Program-made: the position numbers and the translations under genes
Source of the DNA: Novosphingobium sp.
Lineage (GTDB): Bacteria; Pseudomonadota; Alphaproteobacteria; Sphingomonadales; Sphingomonadaceae
DNA length: 64,000 nt
Assembly (NCBI RefSeq): GCF_039595395.1
Contig: NZ_JBCNLP010000001.1
Span: 2,852,001-2,916,000, forward strand
Direction: 5' to 3'
Notes under the pieces: model-generated
Told to the model about the DNA's origin: nothing
The model's input: only the letters and a program-made list of their open reading frames with translations
The model's database searches: none
Shown here: piece after piece, positions 1 to 7,876 of the stretch
How the letters are laid out: each line of letters begins with the position of its first letter
How positions within the stretch are numbered: the stretch's first letter is position 1

Positions 1-387
1 AGCCAGCACACGGGCGCCAGAGGCCTCGAACTGCTGGCGCAGCGCGTCCTGCGCTTCGAGTAGCAGGCGCTTCTGTTCCTCGAAATGGGTGGCATTGGCG
101 CGCAAGGTCGCCACTTCGCCCTGCGCGTCCAGCAGCAGCGCGCGGGCCTGCTCCACCTGGCCCGCCAGCGCATCGGCGCGAGATGCGCGCTCACTAGCGG
201 CGGCAAGATCGGTGATGGCGCTGCGAAATTTACCATCGAGCACGGCAAAGGCCTGCTCTCGCTCGGCCACAACCTTGTCCCGCTCGGCAAGCCGCGCTTT
301 CCAGTCGGCCAAGGGGCGCTGGCCGAAAAACCAGCCCAGTCCAAGGCCCACGACAAGGGCAACAATCGCGACAACAGCCGGTTCCAC
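1..387 (-). CDS. rmuC: DNA recombination protein RmuC, N-terminal part
   Basis: The first 129 codons of a minus-strand gene that runs off the left edge of the window. The product begins with a single hydrophobic segment (residues about 5-16, rich in V, L and G, then WFFG), followed by a long charged, Ala/Glu/Arg/Gln-rich stretch of coiled-coil character. This is the architecture of RmuC, a membrane-anchored coiled-coil protein with a C-terminal nuclease-like domain that limits DNA inversions; that domain lies outside the window. The GTG start is chosen because an in-frame TGA lies two codons upstream and GGAG sits about 7 bases before it. It is followed in the same direction from def, as in other sphingomonads. 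Only the N-terminus is seen, so the name rests on architecture and synteny. Confidence 0.75.
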   Translation of the reverse strand, partial: MEPAVVAIVALVVGLGLGWFFGQRPLADWKARLAERDKVVAEREQAFAVLDGKFRSAITDLAAASERASRADALAGQVEQARALLLDAQGEVATLRANATHFEEQKRLLLEAQDALRQQFEASGARVLA

Positions 388-438
388 GCTTCACTCCATC
401 AGAACGAAGCGTGAACCTAGGCCCCTATCGCAAAAGGA

Positions 439-1008
439 TCAAGCCGCCTTGCGCGCCTTTTCCAGCTTCTTGAGCGCCATCTGGCGCTTCAGGCGCGAGA
501 GGTGATCGATAAAGAGGATGCCCTCAAGGTGATCGATCTCATGCTGGATGCAGGTGGCCATCAGGCCTTCCAGATCCTGCTCATGCACCGTGCCGTCCAG
601 ATCCTGCCAGCGCAGGCGGCAGGTGGCGGGGCGCTCCACATCGGCGAAGATGTCGGGCACCGAGAGGCAGCCCTCCTGATAGACCGACAGTTCCTCCGAA
701 GGGTTGAGAATCTCCGGATTGATGAAGATGTGCGGCTCTTTCTTGAGCGGGCGATGGGTATGCTCATGGCCGCCGTGCGAAGTGCAGACCTCGGGCTCGG
801 CATCCATGTCTTCGGGCTGCAGGTCGACCACCACCACGCGCAGCGGCACGCCCACCTGAATGGCGGCAAGGCCGATGCCCGGCGCATCATACATCGTCTC
901 GAACATGTCATCGACGAGCGTTTTCAGCTCATCATCGAACACGGTGACGGGGGCGGAAATCTGCTTCAGTTGCGCATCGGGCGCTTCAAGGATCGGTCGG
1001 ATAGCCAT
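439..1008 (-). CDS. def: peptide deformylase
   Basis: Removes the formyl group from the N-terminal methionine of nascent proteins; Fe/Zn metalloenzyme in the cytoplasm. All three family motifs are present in the 189-residue product: GIGLAAIQVG (44-53), EGCLSVP (112-118, metal-binding Cys) and QHEIDHLEG (155-163, HExxH metal site). The start MAIRPILEAP is preferred over an upstream in-frame ATG because it matches the family N-terminus. Residues about 67-90, between strands, form an insert rich in Asp/Glu and His with one Cys (CTSHGGHEHTHRP), longer than in enterobacterial enzymes. It lies on the strand opposite fmt, its usual functional partner, with recR between them. Confidence 0.97.
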   Translation of the reverse strand: MAIRPILEAPDAQLKQISAPVTVFDDELKTLVDDMFETMYDAPGIGLAAIQVGVPLRVVVVDLQPEDMDAEPEVCTSHGGHEHTHRPLKKEPHIFINPEILNPSEELSVYQEGCLSVPDIFADVERPATCRLRWQDLDGTVHEQDLEGLMATCIQHEIDHLEGILFIDHLSRLKRQMALKKLEKARKAA

Positions 1009-1091
1009 ACTGCGCCAGATAATCCCGCCTGCCCCCGCGCGCAAGGCCGCCAGCCGCCAAATTTAGCGATTTTGATAAGCGCCCGAAACGA

Positions 1092-1688
1092 TCAGGCAAC
1101 GGGGCGCCTTGCCCGCAAGGCCTGAGCCAGCGTCCCTTCATCGAGATAATCGAGTTCACCGCCCACCGGCAGGCCATGGGCCAGCTGGGTGACCCGCACC
1201 GGCATGTTCTCAAGCCTTTCAGCGATATAATGGGCGGTGGTCTGGCCCTCCAGCGTGGCATTCATCGCCAAAACCACCTCATCCACGCCGCCGCCCTCCA
1301 CGCGGGACAGCAGGGGAGCAATCGCCAGATCCTCGGGCGCCACCCCGTCCAGCGCCGACAAACGCCCGCCCAGCACATGATAGCGCCCGGTGAACAGCCG
1401 CGCCCGGTCCAGCGCCCAGAGGTCCGCCACCTCCTCCACCACGCAGATCTGGCGCGCGTCGCGGCGCGGATCGGCGCAGATCGCGCAGGGGCTGGCGGTG
1501 TCCACATTGCCGCAGACCTCGCATTCGGTCAGCCGCTGGCTCAGCGCGTCCAGCGCGTCGATCAGCGCGGGCAGCGCGGTTTCGCGCCGCTTGATCAGCC
1601 ACAGCACGGCACGCCGCGCGCTGCGTGGGCCCAGTCCGGGCAGGCGGGAAAGCGCGCCGGCCAATGTCTCGATCTCTTGCGATGCCAT
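1092..1688 (-). CDS. recR: recombination mediator protein RecR
   Basis: Acts with RecO (and RecF) to load RecA at gaps during recombinational repair. The 198-residue length is exactly that of the family. Visible in order: helix-hairpin-helix region with LSRLPGLGPRSARR (about 12-27), a four-cysteine zinc motif CEVC...CAIC (about 56-74), and a Toprim domain starting ICVVEEVADLWALD. The start MASQEIETLAG is used, not the upstream in-frame GTG/ATG codons, because it gives the canonical N-terminus. It reads toward def and is divergent from fmt, with only about 50 bp between the two starts, so both promoters must lie in or around that short gap. Confidence 0.97.
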   Translation of the reverse strand: MASQEIETLAGALSRLPGLGPRSARRAVLWLIKRRETALPALIDALDALSQRLTECEVCGNVDTASPCAICADPRRDARQICVVEEVADLWALDRARLFTGRYHVLGGRLSALDGVAPEDLAIAPLLSRVEGGGVDEVVLAMNATLEGQTTAHYIAERLENMPVRVTQLAHGLPVGGELDYLDEGTLAQALRARRPVA

Positions 1689-1741
1689 GCCGCCCCAGAT
1701 AGGGCAGCCGCACCAAAACCGAAAGACGCTCGAGACCACCT

Positions 1742-2677
1742 ATGCGCATCATCTTTATGGGGACACCCGATTTCGCCGTTCCCGCCCTTCAGGCGCTGGT
1801 CGATGCAGGCCATGAGGTGGTCGCCGCCTATTCGCAGCCCCCGCGCCCCGGCGGCCGCCGAGGCCGGGAACTGACCCCCGGCCCGGTCCACAAACGCGCC
1901 GAGGAGCTGGGTATCGAGGTACGCCATCCCCTCTCGCTGAAGGGCGAGGACGAGAAGGCCGCCTTTGCCGCCTTGAACGCCGATGTGGCGGTGGTGGCCG
2001 CCTATGGCCTGCTGCTGCCCCGCGCCGTGCTGGAGGCGCCAACTCATGGCTGCCTCAACCTGCATGGCTCGATCCTGCCGCGCTGGCGTGGGGCCGCGCC
2101 GATCCAGCGCGCGATTCTGGCCGGAGACGAGCAGACCGGCGTGGACATCATGCAGATGGAAACCGGTCTGGACACCGGCCCGGTGCGGGCCAGCGTGCGC
2201 ACGCCCGTCGCGGGCAAGACGGCGGGAGAACTGACGGTCGAACTGGCTGCACTGGGCGCGGAACTGATCGTGCGCGTGCTTGCCGACCTGACTGCCTTCC
2301 CGCCTGTCACCCAGCCGGAAGAAGGCCTGACCTACGCCCGCAAGATCGAGAAGGCCGAGGCTAAGCTGGATTTCACCGCTGGCGCTCAGCAGGTTCTGCG
2401 CCAGATTTTGGCTTTCAATCCCGCCCCCGGCGCCTTCTTTGAACTCCAAGGCGAGCGCATCAAAATTCTGGCCGCCAACATTCTCACGGATGATCCGGAG
2501 GGGAAAATCGCCGATTTCCCGACCATACCCGGCATCGTGATCGGCGATCAGCTTGCGATTGGCTGCGGCACAGGAGCAATCCGCCCCACCGTCGTTCAAC
2601 GCGCTGGCAAACCCGCGATGCCGATGTGGGACATGCTGCGCGGCTTCCCGATTCGTGAGGGCACGCAGCTTTCATGA
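1742..2677 (+). CDS. fmt: methionyl-tRNA formyltransferase
   Basis: Formylates initiator Met-tRNA using 10-formyl-tetrahydrofolate. The 311-residue product has the N-terminal formyltransferase fold with MRIIFMGTPDFAVP at the start, the folate/catalytic segment NLHGSILPRWRGAAPIQ and the catalytic triad in the usual numbering: N106, H108 and D144 (ETGLDTGPV). The C-terminal OB-like tRNA-binding domain follows from about residue 205 (starting near YARKIEKAEAKLDF). Its stop overlaps the truA start by four bases (ATGA), indicating translational coupling. The functional partner def lies nearby on the other strand. Confidence 0.98.
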   Translation: MRIIFMGTPDFAVPALQALVDAGHEVVAAYSQPPRPGGRRGRELTPGPVHKRAEELGIEVRHPLSLKGEDEKAAFAALNADVAVVAAYGLLLPRAVLEAPTHGCLNLHGSILPRWRGAAPIQRAILAGDEQTGVDIMQMETGLDTGPVRASVRTPVAGKTAGELTVELAALGAELIVRVLADLTAFPPVTQPEEGLTYARKIEKAEAKLDFTAGAQQVLRQILAFNPAPGAFFELQGERIKILAANILTDDPEGKIADFPTIPGIVIGDQLAIGCGTGAIRPTVVQRAGKPAMPMWDMLRGFPIREGTQLS

Positions 2678-3423
2678 CCCGCTTCGCCCTCACGCTGGAA
2701 TTCGACGGCACCCCCTTCATGGGCCTGCAACGGCAAGCCCATGGCCCCTCGGTACAACAGGCCGTCGAGGAAGCCATCGAGCGCGTCACCGGCGAACCCG
2801 CGATCCTCTTCGCCGCCGGGCGCACCGATGCGGGCGTCCACGCCCTCCAGATGCGCGCCCATGCCGATATCGCAAAGGACATCGCCCCCTTCCGCCTGAT
2901 GGAGGCCCTCAACTTCCATCTGCGCCCCGATCCCATCGCGGTTCTGGACTGCCGCATCGTCCCTGACGACTGGCACGCCCGCTTCTCCTGCATCGGCCGC
3001 AGCTACATCTACCGCATCGCCAACCGCCGCGCGCCGCTGACGCTGGACGCCAACCGCGCATGGCAGGTGCAGAAGCCGCTGGATGCTCAAGCCATGCATG
3101 AAGCCGCGCAGGCCCTGGTCGGCAGGCATGATTTCACCACCTTCCGCTCCGTCCACTGCCAGGCCCAGAGCCCGCTCAAAACGCTGGACAGCCTCAATGT
3201 CCGCCGCGAGGGCGACTGGGTCATCATCGACACCGCCGCGCGGTCCTACCTGCACCATCAGGTGCGCTCGATGGTCGGCTGCCTGTCGCTGGTCGGGCTG
3301 GGCCGCTGGAAGGTCTCGCAGATGGCCGAGGCTCTGGAAGCGCGGGATCGCAAGGCGCTGGGGCTGAATGCGCCTTCGGATGGGCTGTATTTCGATCGGG
3401 CCTTTTATCCCGAAGAAGGATGA
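2674..3423 (+). CDS. truA: tRNA pseudouridine(38-40) synthase TruA
   Basis: Isomerises uridines 38-40 in the anticodon arm of many tRNAs. The 249-residue product starts with the family-typical TRFALTLEFDGTPFMGLQRQ and carries the catalytic motif AGRTDAGVHA (48-57) with nucleophile D52. A later conserved segment, SYLHHQVRSMVG, is also present. The ATG overlaps the fmt stop (ATGA). It is the last gene before a convergent intergenic repeat and the oppositely oriented cobS, so transcription probably ends in that repeat. Confidence 0.97.
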   Translation: MTRFALTLEFDGTPFMGLQRQAHGPSVQQAVEEAIERVTGEPAILFAAGRTDAGVHALQMRAHADIAKDIAPFRLMEALNFHLRPDPIAVLDCRIVPDDWHARFSCIGRSYIYRIANRRAPLTLDANRAWQVQKPLDAQAMHEAAQALVGRHDFTTFRSVHCQAQSPLKTLDSLNVRREGDWVIIDTAARSYLHHQVRSMVGCLSLVGLGRWKVSQMAEALEARDRKALGLNAPSDGLYFDRAFYPEEG

Positions 3424-3430
3424 AGGGAAG

Positions 3431-3669
3431 ATGCGAGGGGGTTACCCCCTCGCGCTCCCATGACGTCTTCCGACGATAAGGCAGCGGCACCGAAACGAAG
3501 CGCCCCGCCTCTCCACCTGCACAACGAAAAGGCGCCGCAGGCAGAAAGCCCCGGCGCCCTACACTGATCTTGGAATTGAAAGCCTGCGGCGCTGCGACAT
3601 TAATCTAAGGCCGAACCCGATGCGCTCCGTAGACATTCATGGGAGCGCGAGGGTGTAACACCCTCGCAC
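3431..3669 (-). repeat. family-1 intergenic hairpin element, copy 1
   Basis: About 240 bp between the convergent genes truA and cobS. Each end is a near-perfect palindrome: GCGAGGGGG TTA CCCCCTCGC at 3433-3453 and GCGAGGGTGT A ACACCCTCGC at 3647-3667. The hairpins are followed on their inner sides by GCTCCCATnACGTCTTCCG-like and ATGTCTACG-like sequence. An inner inverted pair, GCGCCGCAGGC (about 3532-3542) and GCCTGCGGCGC (about 3582-3592), is also present. The same layout occurs at 9505-9713 and 16724-16959. Orientation is set by the order TGTCTACG ... GGGTTCGGCCTT ... GCGCCGCAGGC, which reads on the minus strand here. The position between convergent genes fits a bidirectional transcription terminator, but the full element is much larger than a terminator. 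Confidence 0.85.
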
Positions 3670-3684
3670 CTTCCCCTTATTCTC

Positions 3685-4677
3685 TTAGGCCTTACCGACC
3701 ACGCTCTCAGGCAGATCCTTGCCGAACACGCGCTGGTAATATTCAGCCACCAGAACCCGCTCGGTCTCGTCGCACTTGTTGAGGAACGACAAACGGAACG
3801 CAAAACCGATATCCTTGAAGATCGCCGTGTTCTGCGCCCAGGTGATGACGGTACGCGGGCTCATCACCGTCGAGATATCGCCATTGATGAAACCGCGGCG
3901 GGTCAGCTCGGCCACCTTGACCATATCGGCCACGGTCTTGTCGGCCACGCCATCGACCTTCTTCAGGACGATCTCGCTCTCGATCTGCGCGGGCAGATAG
4001 TTCAGGCCGACGACGATGTTCCAGCGGTCCATCTGGCCCTGGTTGATCGCCTGCGTACCATGATAGAGCCCGCTGGTGTCGCCCAGACCCACGGTGTTGG
4101 CCGTGGCGAACAGGCGGAACCACTTGGAGGGGCGGATCACGCGGTTCTGGTCGAGCAGCGTCAGCTTGCCCTCGGTCTCCAGCACGCGCTGGATCACGAA
4201 CATCACGTCCGGACGACCGGCATCATATTCGTCGAACACCAGCGCGGTGGGGGTCTGCAGTGCCCAGGGCAACAGGCCTTCGCGGAATTCGGTGACCTGC
4301 ATGCCGTCCTTCAGCACGATGGCATCGCGCCCGATCAGGTCGATACGGCTGATGTGAGCATCGAGGTTGATGCGGATGCAGGGCCAGTTGAGGCGCGCCG
4401 CCACCTGCTCAACATGGCTGGACTTGCCGGTGCCGTGGTAGCCCTGCACCATCACGCGGCGGTTGAAGGCAAAGCCTGCAAGGATCGCCAGCGTGGTGTC
4501 GGGATCGAAGACATAGGAGTCGTCGCGGTCCGGCACGCGCTCGTCCGCCACCGAGAAGGCGGGCACCTGCATGTCGATATCGATGCCAAAGGTCTCGCGC
4601 ACATCGACGGTTTTATCGGGTGCGGCCATGACCGTGGAGGAGGCACTGTCGGGCTGAAGGTTCAGAATCTGCGTCAT
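3685..4677 (-). CDS. cobS: CobS-type AAA+ ATPase (aerobic cobaltochelatase small subunit)
   Basis: A MoxR/CobS-type AAA+ ATPase of 330 residues. It has Walker A GYHGTGKSS (79-87), Walker B LVFDE (146-150) and the sensor region LFATANTVGLGDTSGLYHG. The N-terminal block with FGIDIDMQVPAF is characteristic of CobS, which with CobT and CobN inserts cobalt into hydrogenobyrinic acid diamide. In many alphaproteobacteria dnaJ, cobS and cobT are adjacent. Here the downstream side is a repeat and the convergent truA, so cobT does not follow. The dnaJ-like gene is about 2.5 kb away, with a VOC/GST operon in between. No cobN is visible, so the cobaltochelatase role is known for the family but not shown by this context. 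Confidence 0.93.
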   Translation of the reverse strand: MTQILNLQPDSASSTVMAAPDKTVDVRETFGIDIDMQVPAFSVADERVPDRDDSYVFDPDTTLAILAGFAFNRRVMVQGYHGTGKSSHVEQVAARLNWPCIRINLDAHISRIDLIGRDAIVLKDGMQVTEFREGLLPWALQTPTALVFDEYDAGRPDVMFVIQRVLETEGKLTLLDQNRVIRPSKWFRLFATANTVGLGDTSGLYHGTQAINQGQMDRWNIVVGLNYLPAQIESEIVLKKVDGVADKTVADMVKVAELTRRGFINGDISTVMSPRTVITWAQNTAIFKDIGFAFRLSFLNKCDETERVLVAEYYQRVFGKDLPESVVGKA

Positions 4678-4848
4678 CGTGTTTTCGGGTTAACCGCCGA
4701 TCCTCGCGGCTGCAACATGTTTGAAGCACCATGCAGGCAACTTTGGTCCTGTCCGATGGTTGTGATGATGGTTGCCATCGGCGGCCAGAGTGTCACCATC
4801 GCTCCTATTACGACTCATCATAAAGCGTACACTCGGGGGAGAGAGATC

Positions 4849-5655
4849 ATGAATGACGTTCAGGGCAACTGGATCTGGTACGAACTGCTGGCCGACGATC
4901 CCCATGCCGCCAAGACCTTCTACGAGGCGGTGGTCGGCTGGTCGATCACCCTCGACGCCATGCCCATGAGCGAGCCCGACACCGCCTATGCGATGATCAC
5001 CGCCGAGGATGGTCCGATGGTGGGCGGCATGCTGACCATCACCGCCGAGATGAAGGCGCAGGGCGCGCGCAGCATGTGGCTGGGCTATGTCAGCGTCGAG
5101 GATTGCGCCGCCACGCTGGCGGCCATCGAGAAGCGCGGCGGGCGTGTGCTGATGCCCGCCACCACGCTGGATGTGGGCACCATGGCCATGGTCATGGACC
5201 CGTGGGGGGCGCCTTTCTACATCATGGCGCCCACGCCGCGCCCCGATGGCGCGAAGAGCACCGCCTTCTCGCCCACGCAGACCGGGCGCTGCGGCTGGAA
5301 CGAGCTGCACACCTCCGATCAGGCGGGCGCGGTGGGCTTCTACACCGAGCTGTTCGGCTGGTCGCTGCCCGGCTCGATGGATATGGGCGATTTTGGCACC
5401 TATCAGTTCATCGGCAAGGGCGAGGTGATGCTCGGCGCGATCATGACCAGCCCGCCGCAATCGCCGCCGCCGCACTGGAACCACTATTTCCGTGTCGTCA
5501 GCATTCCGGCGGCCAAGGCCGCTGTCGAGGCGCATGGCGGTCAGGTGGTGCATGGGCCGATGGAGGTACCGGGCGGCGACTGGATTCTGGTCGGCGTCGA
5601 TCCTCAGGGCGCGCCTTTCGCGCTGGTCGGCGGCGCGGATGTGGTGGAGGATTAA
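4849..5655 (+). CDS. two-domain VOC (glyoxalase/bleomycin-resistance fold) protein
   Basis: A 268-residue protein with two tandem VOC domains, residues about 5-125 and 140-265, each beginning with a W-E/Y-E-L pattern (NWIWYELLADDPHAAKTFY and CGWNELHTSDQAGAVGFY). VOC proteins bind a metal and act on, or sequester, small electrophiles or antibiotics; the substrate cannot be read here. The true start is MNDVQGNW, preceded by GGGGGAGAG about 4-12 bases upstream; the frame is open farther upstream only by chance. It is the first gene of an operon with a GST, a PhnB-like VOC protein and an SRPBCC protein, suggesting a detoxification or stress role. Divergent from cobS. Confidence 0.88.
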   Translation: MNDVQGNWIWYELLADDPHAAKTFYEAVVGWSITLDAMPMSEPDTAYAMITAEDGPMVGGMLTITAEMKAQGARSMWLGYVSVEDCAATLAAIEKRGGRVLMPATTLDVGTMAMVMDPWGAPFYIMAPTPRPDGAKSTAFSPTQTGRCGWNELHTSDQAGAVGFYTELFGWSLPGSMDMGDFGTYQFIGKGEVMLGAIMTSPPQSPPPHWNHYFRVVSIPAAKAAVEAHGGQVVHGPMEVPGGDWILVGVDPQGAPFALVGGADVVED

Positions 5656-5660
5656 GAGCC

Positions 5661-6290
5661 ATGGCCGATTACACCTTCTTCACCAACCCCATGTCGCGCG
5701 GCCAGATCGCGCGCTGGGCGCTGCATGAGGCCGGCGCGACCTACGATCAGGTCATCGTCAGCTACACCGAGCCCAAGCCCGAGGCCTTTCTGGCCGCCAA
5801 TCCGATGGGCAAGCTGCCCACGCTGATCCATCATGGCGCGGGCGATGCCGTCATCACCGAATGCGCGGCGATCTGCGCCTATCTGGCCGAGGCTCATCCC
5901 GCAGCTGGGCTGGCCCCCACGGCCGAGGAACGCGCCAATTACTACCGCTGGCTGTTCTTCGCGGCGGGCCCGGTGGAGCAGGCGATCACCGCCCGCGCCT
6001 TCGGTTTCGAGCCCGACGAGAAGCAGGTTCGCTCCTGCGGTTTCGGCAATTTCGATCTGATGGTCGAGGCGTTGGCGGGCCATTTCGCCAGCCATGATTT
6101 CGTCTGCGGATCGCGCTTTACCATGGCGGATGTCTATGTCGGCAGTCAGGTGCTGTGGGGCCTGATGTTCAAGACGCTGCCCCAAAACGACAGCTTCGCC
6201 GCCTATGCCGCCCGCCTGATGGAGCGCCCCGTCTACAAGGAGGCCAAGGCCATCGACAACGCCATGATGCCTCCGAAGGACGCGGCATGA
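5661..6290 (+). CDS. glutathione S-transferase family protein
   Basis: 209 residues with the thioredoxin-like N-terminal GST domain (about 1-82; MADYTFFTNPMSRGQIARWAL, then NPMGKLPTL with the conserved cis-Pro, then ITECAAICAYLAE with the glutamate/serine-type glutathione-contact motif) and an alpha-helical C-terminal domain (about 88-200; FTMADVYVGSQVLWG contains the folding-motif Asp). Starts five bases after the preceding VOC gene and overlaps the next gene by ATGA, so it is translated from one operon. Likely conjugates or reduces small electrophiles with glutathione; substrate unknown. Confidence 0.92.
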   Translation: MADYTFFTNPMSRGQIARWALHEAGATYDQVIVSYTEPKPEAFLAANPMGKLPTLIHHGAGDAVITECAAICAYLAEAHPAAGLAPTAEERANYYRWLFFAAGPVEQAITARAFGFEPDEKQVRSCGFGNFDLMVEALAGHFASHDFVCGSRFTMADVYVGSQVLWGLMFKTLPQNDSFAAYAARLMERPVYKEAKAIDNAMMPPKDAA

Positions 6291-6778
6291 GCAAGATTAC
6301 CGCCTGCCTGTGGTTCGACACCGCCCTCCACGGCGGCGCCGAGCCTGCCGCCCGCTTCTACACCGATCTGTTCCCGGACAGCTCACTTGATGCCGTTCAT
6401 CGCTCGCCATCCGATTATCCCGGCGGCAAGAAAGACGATGTGCTGATGGTCGAGTTCACGCTGATGGGCGTGAAATGCACCGGCCTCAACGGTGGCGGGC
6501 AGGCCCGGCACAGCGAGGCTTTCTCCTTCCAGATTTCCACCGAAACCCAGGAAGAGACCGACCGTTACTGGGAGGCCCTGACCGCCGATGGCGGCGCGGG
6601 CATCGCCTGCAGTTGGTGCAAGGATCGCTGGGGTCTGCGCTGGCAGATCGTCCCTCGCGTGCTGAGCGAGGGGATGGCCGATCCCGATCCTGCTGTCAGG
6701 GCTCGCGTCTTTGCCGCCATGCAGACTATGGTGAAGATCGATATCGCCGCGATCGAAGCCGCGCGGCGCGGAGACTGA
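6287..6778 (+). CDS. PhnB-like VOC family protein
   Basis: A 163-residue single VOC domain of the PhnB/3-demethylubiquinone-methyltransferase-like subgroup. It begins with the subgroup's typical ITACLWFD...AARFYTDLFPDS, has an insert with YPGGKKDDVLMVEFTLMG, and ends with SWCKDRWGLRWQIVP and a helical tail that resembles others in the family. The ATG overlaps the GST stop (ATGA). Such proteins are common beside SRPBCC proteins in sphingomonads; no reaction is established for most of them. Confidence 0.88.
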   Translation: MSKITACLWFDTALHGGAEPAARFYTDLFPDSSLDAVHRSPSDYPGGKKDDVLMVEFTLMGVKCTGLNGGGQARHSEAFSFQISTETQEETDRYWEALTADGGAGIACSWCKDRWGLRWQIVPRVLSEGMADPDPAVRARVFAAMQTMVKIDIAAIEAARRGD

Positions 6779-6782
6779 ATCA

Positions 6783-7226
6783 ATGCATGAATTGTCGATC
6801 AACCGGCTGATCGCCGCCTCGCCCGAGGTGGTGTGGGATGTGATGGTCAACCGGCAGGAGGAATGGTGGTGCCCCAAACCCTGGCGCGCCATCATCACCG
6901 CTCAGGACAAGCGCCCCGGCGGAGTCTGCGACATGGTCATGCACGGCCCCGATGGCGAGGTGATGCAGCATCGCGGCATCTACCTCGCCTATGAGGAGGG
7001 CAAGCGCTTTGCCGTCACTGACGCGATCACCGGCGATCTGGAGCCCAGCGGGCCCTTCATGATCGGCATCTGGTCCATCGAGCCCGAAGGCAGCGGCACA
7101 CGCTACACCGCCAGCGCCCGCCACTGGACCGAGGAAGCCATGCGCCAGCATCAGGAGATGGGCTTTATCCAGGGCTGGGTCGCCTGCGCGGACCAGTTGG
7201 CTGCCTTGTGCGAAACCGCTAGCTAA
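6783..7226 (+). CDS. SRPBCC (AHSA1-type) domain protein
   Basis: 147 residues matching the Activator-of-Hsp90-ATPase-homologue-1-like SRPBCC fold: an opening strand (HELSINRLIAASPEVVWDVM), a long amphipathic beta sheet core with GGVCDMVMHGPDGEVMQHRGIY, and a C-terminal helix (about 118-140; EMGFIQGWVACADQLAAL). The fold makes a deep hydrophobic pocket; the ligand is unknown. Last gene of the VOC/GST operon, four bases after the preceding stop. Its stop overlaps the 3' end of the convergent dnaJ-like gene by eight bases. Confidence 0.9.
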   Translation: MHELSINRLIAASPEVVWDVMVNRQEEWWCPKPWRAIITAQDKRPGGVCDMVMHGPDGEVMQHRGIYLAYEEGKRFAVTDAITGDLEPSGPFMIGIWSIEPEGSGTRYTASARHWTEEAMRQHQEMGFIQGWVACADQLAALCETAS

Positions 7227-7821
7227 AGGCCGCTGCCTTGCGCAGCAGTTGGTAGGCCTCCACCACCTGCTGCAGCTTGGCTTCGTGGCTGCGGTCGCCA
7301 CCGTTGCGATCCGGGTGATAGCGGTGGACCAGATCGGAATAGCGTGAGCGCAACTGCCGCCGGTCGGCATCGATGCCCAGTTCCAAAAGCTCCAGCGCGC
7401 GGCGTTCCTCGGGCGTGACAGGACGGCCATCGGCACGCTGCGCCGGATTGGCCTGAGCGTGACGCGCCTTGGAAAAGCCTCGGGCGCGGGCTGCAATGGC
7501 CTCCAGCGGATCGGCGTAATCGGCCCAGCGCGGGGCATCGTCCACGCCCGCGGTGGGGCGGAAGGCGCGCTGCTCGCTGGCCCAGCCGTGGATCGGGGAT
7601 TGCGCCTGCCAGATTTCCTCGGCGCTCATGCCCTCGAAATAATCGTAGCCCGCGTTGAAGGCGCGGATATGGTCCAGGCAGAACCAGCGGTAGTCGCCCG
7701 GCCCGTCAAAGCCCGAGGGGCGCAAGCCGGGCGCACGAAATTCGCCCTGATTGGGGCAGTCAGGCCAGTCGCAGGGGCGGGCATGCCCCTTGACCCGCCC
7801 ATGGAAGCGGTCATGTTTCAT
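7219..7821 (-). CDS. DnaJ-like protein with C-terminal J domain
   Basis: A 200-residue protein whose J domain is at the C-terminus (about 135-200) with the HPD motif intact (LVHRYHPDRNGG), so it can be expected to stimulate an Hsp70 ATPase. The N-terminal half has conserved Cys/His pairs (CDWPDC, later WFCLDH), which could bind a metal, and a YDYFEGM segment typical of the sphingomonad/rhizobial version found next to cobS. The start MKHDRFHGRVKG is chosen because GGGAG precedes it by about 5 bases; in-frame codons upstream run toward bolA and lack family similarity. Divergent from bolA, as commonly seen in alphaproteobacteria. Confidence 0.88.
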   Translation of the reverse strand: MKHDRFHGRVKGHARPCDWPDCPNQGEFRAPGLRPSGFDGPGDYRWFCLDHIRAFNAGYDYFEGMSAEEIWQAQSPIHGWASEQRAFRPTAGVDDAPRWADYADPLEAIAARARGFSKARHAQANPAQRADGRPVTPEERRALELLELGIDADRRQLRSRYSDLVHRYHPDRNGGDRSHEAKLQQVVEAYQLLRKAAAFS

Positions 7822-7876
7822 CAAGCTCCCCATAGATGCAGGACGAACGGGATGAAAAGGGTGTAAGGAGCATAAC

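Noticed and set aside
4060..4848. A long N-terminal extension of the two-domain VOC protein
   Set aside because: It overlaps cobS antisense and lacks similarity; the ATG at 4849 has a good ribosome site and gives the VOC domain start.
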